DNA of 10,736 bases from CAYLSO01 sp964386525 (GTDB lineage Bacteria; Eisenbacteria; RBG-16-71-46; DASYSL01), in NCBI GenBank assembly GCA_964386525.1, contig CAYLSO010000136.1:1-10736 (forward strand), given 5' to 3'. The translations under genes were made by a program, and so were the position numbers. Shown piece after piece: positions 1 to 6,288 of the stretch. Positions within the stretch are counted from its first letter, which is position 1. Each line of letters begins with the position of its first letter. The notes beneath the pieces are model-generated. The model was not told where the DNA came from. It searched no databases and saw nothing but the letters and a program-made list of their open reading frames with translations.

Positions 1-1210
1 GCTGCTGGGCTACAAGACCTTCGCCGACTTCGTCCTCGAGAAGCAGATGGCCAAGACGCCGGCCGGCGTCTACGGCCTGCTCGAGCAGGTCTGGAAGCCG
101 GCTCTCGCGGTGGCGCACCGGGAGGCGGCAGCGCTGCAGGCGCAGATCGACCAGAGCGGCGGCGGCTTCAAGCTCGAACCCTGCGACTGGCGCTACTACG
201 CCGAGAAGGAGCGCACGGCCCGCTACGACCTCGACGAGGAGGCCCTGCGCCCCTACTTCAAGCTCGAGAACGTGCGCGACGGCGCTTTCTACGTGGCCAA
301 CCGGCTCTACGGCCTCACCTTCACCGAGCGCCCGGACCTGCCGGTCTACAACCCCGAGGTGCGCGCCTTCGAGGTGAAGGAGGCCGATGGCACGCACGTC
401 GGCATCTTCTACTCGGACTACCACCCGCGCCCGGGCAAGCGCGGCGGCGCCTGGTCCACCGAGTTCCGCGAACAGTGCGTGCGCGACGGCAAGCCGGTGC
501 ACCCGGTGGTCGAGAACGTGTGCAACTTCTCGCGCCCGGCCGGCGACGCGCCGGCGCTGCTGTCGCTCGACGAGACCGAGACGCTGTTCCACGAGTTCGG
601 CCACGCGCTGCACGCCCTGCTGCAGAACATCCACTACAAGAGCCTGGGGAACACGCCGCGCGACTTCGTCGAGATGCCGTCGCAGATCATGGAGAACTGG
701 GTGCTCGAGCCCGAGGCGCTCAAGGTCTACGCCAAGCACTGGAAGACCGGCGAGGTCATCCCCGCCGAGCTGGTCGAGAAGCTCCTCAAGGCGCGCAAGT
801 TCAACCAGGGGTTCGTCACCGTGGAGTACATGGCGGCGTCCTACCTCGACATGGACTGGCACACCTGGACGGCGCCGCAGCAGGTGGACACCGACGCCTT
901 CGAGAAGGCCGCCCTCGACAAGATCGGCCTGATGCCCGAGATCCCGGCGCGCTACCGCAGCACCTACTTCAACCACATCGTCGGCGGCTACGCGGCGGGC
1001 TACTACAGCTACCTGTGGGCCGAAGTGCTCTGCGCCGACGCCTTCGCGGCGTTCCAGGAGAAGGGCATCTTCGACGCGGCGACGGCGCGCGCGTTCCGCA
1101 CCAACATCCTGGAGCGCGGCGGCAGCGAAGACGCGGCGGCGCTGTGGCTGCGCTTCCGCGGCCGCGAGCCGAGGGTGGAGCCGCTCTTGGAACGGCGGGG
1201 ACTGAACTAG
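1..1210 (+). CDS. M3-family zinc oligopeptidase (oligopeptidase A / peptidyl-dipeptidase Dcp-like), 5'-truncated
   Basis: This is a zinc metallopeptidase that cuts short peptides, probably in the cytoplasm because M3A enzymes usually clear peptide fragments there. The reading frame is open from base 2, and the 15 codons before the first internal ATG (base 47) read as M3 family sequence (LLGYKTFADFVLEKQ), so that ATG is internal and the true start lies left of the window. 402 codons are visible, a little over half of the roughly 680-700 residues usual for the family. The zinc site HEFGH is encoded at 590-604. The third ligand is the Glu of DFVEMPSQ, 27 residues after the first His, followed by MENW. 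Further downstream are AASYLDMDWH and the substrate-binding G-Y-A-A-G-Y-Y-S-Y-L-W stretch (about 986-1018). The C-terminus GREPRVEPLLERRGL is typical and intact. Family is certain; the Dcp versus OpdA subtype is not decided. Confidence 0.95.
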   Translation, partial: LLGYKTFADFVLEKQMAKTPAGVYGLLEQVWKPALAVAHREAAALQAQIDQSGGGFKLEPCDWRYYAEKERTARYDLDEEALRPYFKLENVRDGAFYVANRLYGLTFTERPDLPVYNPEVRAFEVKEADGTHVGIFYSDYHPRPGKRGGAWSTEFREQCVRDGKPVHPVVENVCNFSRPAGDAPALLSLDETETLFHEFGHALHALLQNIHYKSLGNTPRDFVEMPSQIMENWVLEPEALKVYAKHWKTGEVIPAELVEKLLKARKFNQGFVTVEYMAASYLDMDWHTWTAPQQVDTDAFEKAALDKIGLMPEIPARYRSTYFNHIVGGYAAGYYSYLWAEVLCADAFAAFQEKGIFDAATARAFRTNILERGGSEDAAALWLRFRGREPRVEPLLERRGLN

Positions 1211-1211
1211 A

Positions 1212-1244
1212 GACCGCTCGCCCCCAGGGACTCCCCGGGCGGTC
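1212..1244 (+). terminator. Terminator-like stem-loop after the peptidase gene
   Basis: Two bases after the peptidase stop codon, GACCGCTCG (1212-1220) can pair with CGGGCGGTC (1236-1244), giving a 9-bp GC-rich stem with one G-U pair and a 15-base loop. It sits where transcription of the peptidase gene should end and before a separate envelope operon. There is no proper U-tract: only three Ts occur at 1251-1253. It may therefore be a weak intrinsic terminator, an mRNA 3'-end stabiliser or a chance stem in GC-rich DNA. Confidence 0.35.
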
Positions 1245-1324
1245 CGCCGCTTTGGCCGGCCGCCCGGGCCTATCTTCCACCCCATCCTGAGCGCCGCCCG
1301 CCGCACCGGCCGGATCAGGGGACC

Positions 1325-1339
1325 GGAACCGGCGGTTCC
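1325..1339. promoter_or_regulatory. Perfect 6-3-6 inverted repeat upstream of tamB (operator or ECF -35 candidate)
   Basis: GGAACC (1325-1330), a GGC spacer and GGTTCC (1334-1339) form a perfect palindrome with 6-base arms. It lies 3 bases upstream of a TATACT box, where a repressor or activator could contact polymerase. The left arm GGAACC also resembles the -35 element of many ECF sigma factors; E. coli sigma-E uses GGAACTT and controls envelope genes. Both readings are inference. Confidence 0.3.
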
Positions 1340-1342
1340 CGC

Positions 1343-1348
1343 TATACT
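1343..1348 (+). promoter_or_regulatory. Candidate -10 box (TATACT) for the tamB-tamA operon
   Basis: TATACT matches the sigma-70 -10 consensus at five of six positions and stands out in a GC-rich intergenic region. No TTGACA-like -35 is found at the expected 16-18 base distance, so this would be an activator-dependent or -10-driven promoter. Transcription would begin near 1354-1358, just before or at an ATG at 1358. A second AT-rich box, TATCTT at 1271-1276, could be an alternative -10. Confidence 0.35.
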
Positions 1349-1357
1349 CCGGGCGCC

Positions 1358-1408
1358 ATGCGCCAGCCGTGCCGTTCGTCCCCAAGGCGTTCCCGAGATC
1401 GCGGATGA
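1358..1408 (+). CDS. Possible 16-codon Arg-rich leader ORF overlapping the tamB start
   Basis: An ATG at 1358 opens a 16-codon frame (MRQPCRSSPRRSRDRG) that ends at TGA 1406-1408. That stop overlaps the ATG at 1405 by the classic ATGA arrangement, which often marks translational coupling. Six of 16 codons are Arg. The frame differs from tamB and has no visible Shine-Dalgarno. If the TATACT box at 1343-1348 is used, it would be translated leaderless or nearly so. It is too short for coding statistics and may be chance, so confidence is low. Confidence 0.2.
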   Translation: MRQPCRSSPRRSRDRG

Positions 1409-4400
1409 CCGAACCCCGGCCGCGGGGCGGTCTTCCTCTCGACCCTCCCGCTCCCGAGCCACCCCCGCGGCGGAGCCGGGGACGGCTGTGGCGCGCCTTG
1501 GCCGCCGCGGGGCTGGGGCTGCTGGGCGGGCTCGCCGCCATTATCCTGGCGCTGCAGAACCCCGCCGTCGCCACGCGCGTCGCTAACCAGGTCATGGCCC
1601 GCGTTCCCTCGCTGCCCGGCGCGCGGATCTCGGTGCGCGAGGTGCGTGGCGGCTGGCTGGCCGACCTCGAGGCGCGCGGCTTGCGGATCGCCCGCGGCGA
1701 CACCACGCTGGTCGCCGCCGACACCGTGCGCGCGCGCTACCGGCTACTGGCGCTGCTGGCAGGCCGGGTCCGTGTCACGCGGCTGGAGCTGAGCGGGGTG
1801 ACGGTCTCGGCCGAGATCGCCGAGCCCCGCGGGCCGCGGCCCCACCGGGCACCGCTCACGCTTGCCGCCGTGATGCGCGGCCGCTTCTACGAGGGGCCGG
1901 CGCTGGTCGCCGACCGGGTCGTGCTGCGGGGCGGGCGCTACGGCGGGTACGCGGCCGCTCCCGACTCCGGCTGGCGGGCGACCGACGTAACGCTCGCGGC
2001 CCGCGACGTGCGCCTGGGCGGCGGGTTCTCGTTCACTCTCGACTCGCTCGATCTGCGCCTGCTCCCGACGAGCTCGGCCGAGCCGTTGGCTCACGTCACG
2101 CTCGCCGGCGGCCTCGCGGACGGTCGCGCGGAGCTGAGCGCGCTGCGGGCGCGCTCCGCCGCCAGCGACATCTTCGCCGACGGGGCTCTCGCCGTGGATT
2201 CCCTGGACACCCTGCGCGAGATCCGTGTCGCGCTCAAGGCGCATCCGCTGGCGCTCGGCGACCTGCGCCGCCTGGCGCCGGGGCTCGACCTCGAGGGCGA
2301 CCTCGCGGCCGACGTCGAGGCGCGCGGTCCCCGCCCCGACCGGCTGTCGGGTCGCGTGCGCGCCGAGCTCGGGCCGGCGCGCGCGGGCCGGCTGCGCCTC
2401 GGGCCGTCGAGCTTGCGGGCCGAGCTCCGTGACGGCCGCGCCGACCTCGCGCTCACGACCGGCTATGAGGGCGCCCAGATCGAGGCCCACGGGTGGGTCC
2501 GCCCGCTGGACGCCGATCCCGAGTACGACGTCGTCTTGCGCCTCGACCGCCTCCCCCGCCGTCTGCCCGGGATCGTTGGATGGGAAGCCGTCGCCGAGCG
2601 CGTCCCGGTCACGGCCGACCTGCGCGTGCGCGGGCGCGGCTACGCGGGCACCGTCTTGAACGTGCAGGGCGGCGCGCGCGGCCCGGCGGGAAACGTCACG
2701 CTGGACGGGCGGCTCGACGCCTCGCGCGGCTTCGAGTGGGAAGTGCGCCGGCTCGCCTTCGAGGGGCTCGACCTGGCCCGACTCGCCGGCGACACGACGG
2801 CGAGTGCGTTCACCGGGGCGCTGACGGGGCGCGGCAGCGGCGCCAGCCTCGACTCGCTGCGCGCCATCGCCGATCTGCGGCTCGCGCCTTCGCACTACGG
2901 ACCCTGGCGCATCAGCTCGGTAGCGGCGCGCGCCCGCGCCGAGGGGCCTGCCGTCGGCTTGAGCTTCAGCCTCGACAGCGAAGCCGGCGCACTCTCCGTG
3001 GCGGCGGCGAGCGCCCGCCTCGGCGGTCGCTCGCCCTTCCACATCCACGGGGTGCGCTTCGATCACCTCGACCTCTCCCGCCTGACCGGGGATCGCGAGC
3101 TGACGAGCGACCTCAGCGGCAACGCCGAGATCGAGGGCAGCGCCCGCCCGCCGCTCGCCGCGACCGGGAGCGCCGTGCTCGAGCCCTCGCGCCTGCGCGG
3201 CCGGGTCATCACCGGAGGCTCGGCTGAGCTGGCCTACGAGCGCGACGTGCTCACGCTCGACGCCGAGCTGACGAGCGACGCGGGGCGCATCTCCGCCAGC
3301 GCCAGCGCCCACCCGTTCGCGTCGCCGCCGGAGTACCTGCTGCACGAGGCGCGCTTCGCGGATCTGGACGTGGGCGCGTGGACCGGCGCTGCCCTGCCGA
3401 CCCGCCTCAACGGGCGGATCACCGCAGCAGGCAGCGCCTCCTCCGGCGGTCAGAGCCGCCTGCCCGACGCCTGGCAGGCGACGCTGCGCCTCGACCGCTC
3501 CCAAGTCGGGCCGCTCGATCTGGAGGGGGTCGAGGCGGACGGCCGGCTGGCGGCGGGCCACGCCGAGGCCAAGGGCAGCGTGCGCGCCCGCGGCGGCACG
3601 GCGAGCTTCGACGGCGGCGCCACGTGGGAGGCCGGCGGCCCGGGGCTGCGCGGACTGGACGGTCGGGCCGCTCTCGTACTCCCCTTCGGCGTGCTGGCCG
3701 GGCTCGCCGGCCGCGACACGCTGCCGGCCGACGGCGCGGTGCGCTGCGACCTCGGCTTCGGCGACCCATCGGACCGTGGGTTGTCCATGAACGGCACGCT
3801 CGCCGGCCACGGACGCATCGGCGCGGCGCGCGTCGATTCGCTCTTCGGCACGTGGCGCTTCGCCGGCGGCGCGCTCGATGTCGACACCCTCGCGCTGCGC
3901 ACCAATGTCGGCCAGGTCGCGGCTGCGGGCCGCGTCGCGCTCTCCGACTCGGCGGCCGGCGCACCCTCGGACGTGCGCCTGACTGCCACGGTGACCGACC
4001 TGGCCCCGCTCGCCGACCTGATCGGGGCCGACACGCTGGGGCTGGGGGCCGGGGATCTCGCAGCCCGCCTCACAGGCCCCCCCGCCGCCCGCGCCTTCAC
4101 CGTCGAGACCTCGTTGCGGTCTCTGGCCTGGAACGACCTGCGCGTCTTGCGGGCCCGCGCCGAGGCCCGGGGCACGCTGGCCGGCGACTGGCGGCCCGTC
4201 GAGGCGCACGCCCGCGCCGAGCTCAGCCGTCTGCACACGCCGGTGGCCGAGGCACGGGAGATCCGCGCCGGCGCCGACTACGCCGGACGCGAGCTGCGCT
4301 TCGAGCTCGACGCCGGGCTCGACGAGAAGCACCGCGTCCGGCTGGCCGGCACCGCCGCCCGGGACACGGCCGGACACGCGGTCACCCTCGCGACGGCCGA

Positions 4401-6288
4401 CATCGACGCCGACACCGCCCACTGGCGCCTGAGCCGCCCGGCCCGCCTGCGCTTCGGACCCGGCCGCTTCGAGATCTCCGACCTGGAGGCGCGCGCGCAG
4501 ACCGGCCTGGTGCGCGCCGGCGGCGTCCTCGACCGCCGCGGCGAGCAGGACTTCCGGCTCGAGATGCGCGACGTCGGACTCGACATCCTCGCGGCGTGGC
4601 TCGGACGCGAAGACGTGACCGGCCGCCTCGACGGGAATCTGTCGCTGGCCGGCCCGGCGGCGGCCCCGCGCGGCGAAGGCCGCCTGCGCATCGCCGCACT
4701 CCAGGCCGGCGCGCCGGCCGGCGTGCTGGGCTCGGAGCTCGCCTGGGACGGGCGCGAGCTGCGGCTGCACGCCGCCTTCACATCGCCGCAGGACGACTCC
4801 CTGGTGGTGGAGGGCCGGCTGCCGCTGGCGGTGTCGCTGGCCGCTCCGGACTCGGGCGCGCCGCGCCCTGCGGTGCGGGCCTTCGCGGGCGACGTGGACC
4901 TGCGCTTGGCGGCCGACCGGTTCCCGCTGCGGGCGCTCTCCCCCTTCCTGCCCCCGCGCGCCGTGTCGGCGATCAACGGCACGCTCGACGCGGACGCCCG
5001 GCTGGCCGGCACCGGAGAGGCCCTGACGGGCCAGGGGAGCATCACGATCAGCAACGGGTACCTCGCGCTGCCGGCGCTGGGCGTCGCCTACCAGGGCATC
5101 CGCCTCGAGGGCGAGCTCTCCGGCAACCGGCTCCTCTTGCGCGAGGCCCGCGCCGCGTCGGGCGAGGGAAACCTGCAGGCGACCGGCGAAGTGCGCTTCG
5201 CGAGCTTCACGCGCACCGAGCTGGACCTGGCGGTGGCCGCCCGCCGCTTCTCGTTCATGGATACGCCCGACCTGCGCGCCGTCGCCTCGGGAGACCTGCG
5301 GGTCGCCGGCACAGTGGATACGCCGCGCGTGGCCGGCCGGGCGACGATCGCCGGCTCCTACTACTTCATCACGCAGGCCGCCACCCAGAGCGCACAGGCC
5401 AAGCTGGCCGTCCCGCTCAGTCCCGCCGACGTGCGCATGCTGGAGGAGAACTTCGGCTATCTGGCGCCCCCCGCCGCGAACCCGACGCTCGCGCTCTACG
5501 AGGCTTCCGACCTCGATCTGCAGATCAAGCTCGAGCGGGACACCTGGGTACGCCAGCGCTCGACCCCGCGGCTCGCCGTCGAGGTGACCGGCGACGTGCA
5601 GTTGCGCAAGCGCCCGCACGCCGACCCCGAGCTGTTCGGCCGCCTCCAGCCCGTGCCGGACCACGGCTACGTCGAGCAGTTCGGACGCAGCTTCGACTTC
5701 ACCGGCGGCGAGGTGCTGTTCAACGGCGGCATGCAGGACCACACCGTCGACATCCGGACGGAGTACAAGACCCGCTCCCCGAGCGGCTCGGGGGAACCCG
5801 AGGTGGTGGTCCACCTCGACGTGCAGGGGCCGATCGACAAGCTGCGCCTGACTCTCACCTCGGAGCCGGCGCTCTCCGAGACCGACATCATCACCTACAT
5901 CGCCACCGGCCGGAGCCCGACCGGCATCCAGACGCAGTCCAGCGAATCGAGCTCGAACGCCGCCGCGCTGGCGGCCGACATCGGCATGTCGCAGGTCACC
6001 GGCGCCCTGCAGGACGTGGCGCAGGGGAAGGTCGGGCTGGATGTGCTGCAGGTCCGCTACGACGCCCAGCAGGGCGCCACCCTGGTCGCCGGGCGCTACG
6101 TGAAGCCGATGCTCTACCTCGGCTTCCGCCAGCCGCTGCAATACCGCGACACGGGCACGACCGACACGAGCAATCCCTACCGGACGCGCTTCGAGGTGGA
6201 GTTCGAGACGTACCAGTGGCTGGTCTTCAACCTGCAGGGCGAGATCGACCTGCTGCGCGCTTTCGTGCGGGCCCGCCATGCGTACTGA
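1405..6288 (+). CDS. tamB: TamB-family envelope protein (translocation and assembly module subunit, DUF490/TamB domain)
   Basis: A long periplasm-spanning protein anchored in the inner membrane. TamB homologues work with an Omp85 partner in outer-membrane protein assembly and, in E. coli, share phospholipid transfer to the outer membrane with YhdP and YdbH. Counting from a GTG at 1369 (1,639 residues): a Pro/Arg-rich cytosolic head, one hydrophobic anchor at about 41-62, then a beta-rich body full of D-L/G-L-D-L strand repeats to about 1,290. The C-terminal TamB domain follows, with EVTGDVQLRKR near 1,405, FGRSFDFTGGEVLFNGG, SETDIITYIATGRSPT near 1,503 and GLDVLQVRY near 1,556. I prefer ATG 1405 (1,627 residues) because a weak GAGAT lies 5 bases upstream and little sequence before it looks conserved; GTG 1369 is the alternative. 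It is clearly longer than E. coli TamB (1,259). The 3' end overlaps the Omp85 gene by 11 bp. No frameshift is seen. Family is certain; exact start and substrate are not. Confidence 0.93.
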   Translation: MTEPRPRGGLPLDPPAPEPPPRRSRGRLWRALAAAGLGLLGGLAAIILALQNPAVATRVANQVMARVPSLPGARISVREVRGGWLADLEARGLRIARGDTTLVAADTVRARYRLLALLAGRVRVTRLELSGVTVSAEIAEPRGPRPHRAPLTLAAVMRGRFYEGPALVADRVVLRGGRYGGYAAAPDSGWRATDVTLAARDVRLGGGFSFTLDSLDLRLLPTSSAEPLAHVTLAGGLADGRAELSALRARSAASDIFADGALAVDSLDTLREIRVALKAHPLALGDLRRLAPGLDLEGDLAADVEARGPRPDRLSGRVRAELGPARAGRLRLGPSSLRAELRDGRADLALTTGYEGAQIEAHGWVRPLDADPEYDVVLRLDRLPRRLPGIVGWEAVAERVPVTADLRVRGRGYAGTVLNVQGGARGPAGNVTLDGRLDASRGFEWEVRRLAFEGLDLARLAGDTTASAFTGALTGRGSGASLDSLRAIADLRLAPSHYGPWRISSVAARARAEGPAVGLSFSLDSEAGALSVAAASARLGGRSPFHIHGVRFDHLDLSRLTGDRELTSDLSGNAEIEGSARPPLAATGSAVLEPSRLRGRVITGGSAELAYERDVLTLDAELTSDAGRISASASAHPFASPPEYLLHEARFADLDVGAWTGAALPTRLNGRITAAGSASSGGQSRLPDAWQATLRLDRSQVGPLDLEGVEADGRLAAGHAEAKGSVRARGGTASFDGGATWEAGGPGLRGLDGRAALVLPFGVLAGLAGRDTLPADGAVRCDLGFGDPSDRGLSMNGTLAGHGRIGAARVDSLFGTWRFAGGALDVDTLALRTNVGQVAAAGRVALSDSAAGAPSDVRLTATVTDLAPLADLIGADTLGLGAGDLAARLTGPPAARAFTVETSLRSLAWNDLRVLRARAEARGTLAGDWRPVEAHARAELSRLHTPVAEAREIRAGADYAGRELRFELDAGLDEKHRVRLAGTAARDTAGHAVTLATADIDADTAHWRLSRPARLRFGPGRFEISDLEARAQTGLVRAGGVLDRRGEQDFRLEMRDVGLDILAAWLGREDVTGRLDGNLSLAGPAAAPRGEGRLRIAALQAGAPAGVLGSELAWDGRELRLHAAFTSPQDDSLVVEGRLPLAVSLAAPDSGAPRPAVRAFAGDVDLRLAADRFPLRALSPFLPPRAVSAINGTLDADARLAGTGEALTGQGSITISNGYLALPALGVAYQGIRLEGELSGNRLLLREARAASGEGNLQATGEVRFASFTRTELDLAVAARRFSFMDTPDLRAVASGDLRVAGTVDTPRVAGRATIAGSYYFITQAATQSAQAKLAVPLSPADVRMLEENFGYLAPPAANPTLALYEASDLDLQIKLERDTWVRQRSTPRLAVEVTGDVQLRKRPHADPELFGRLQPVPDHGYVEQFGRSFDFTGGEVLFNGGMQDHTVDIRTEYKTRSPSGSGEPEVVVHLDVQGPIDKLRLTLTSEPALSETDIITYIATGRSPTGIQTQSSESSSNAAALAADIGMSQVTGALQDVAQGKVGLDVLQVRYDAQQGATLVAGRYVKPMLYLGFRQPLQYRDTGTTDTSNPYRTRFEVEFETYQWLVFNLQGEIDLLRAFVRARHAY
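2251..3450 (+). repeat. Tandem ~75-100-residue beta-rich modules within TamB
   Basis: The TamB body contains diverged in-frame repeats. Each has a head of the type F-x-x-L-D-L-x-x-L-x-G-D, followed by L-x-G-x-x-x-x-x-G-S and then alternating strands. Heads start near residues 295, 392, 464, 564 and 663 (GTG numbering), so the last three are 100 and 99 residues apart. Examples are FEGLDLARLAGD (2758), FDHLDLSRLTGD (3058) and FADLDVGAWTG (3355). Weaker copies occur near 773, 877, 1,070 and 1,185. This fits the repeating beta-groove architecture of AsmA-like/TamB lipid-transfer proteins. The repeats are protein-level only; the DNA copies are strongly diverged. Confidence 0.65.

Noticed and set aside
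47..49. ATG 47 as the start of the peptidase
   Set aside because: The frame is open to the window edge and the 15 preceding codons read as conserved M3 sequence, so the gene is truncated rather than starting here.
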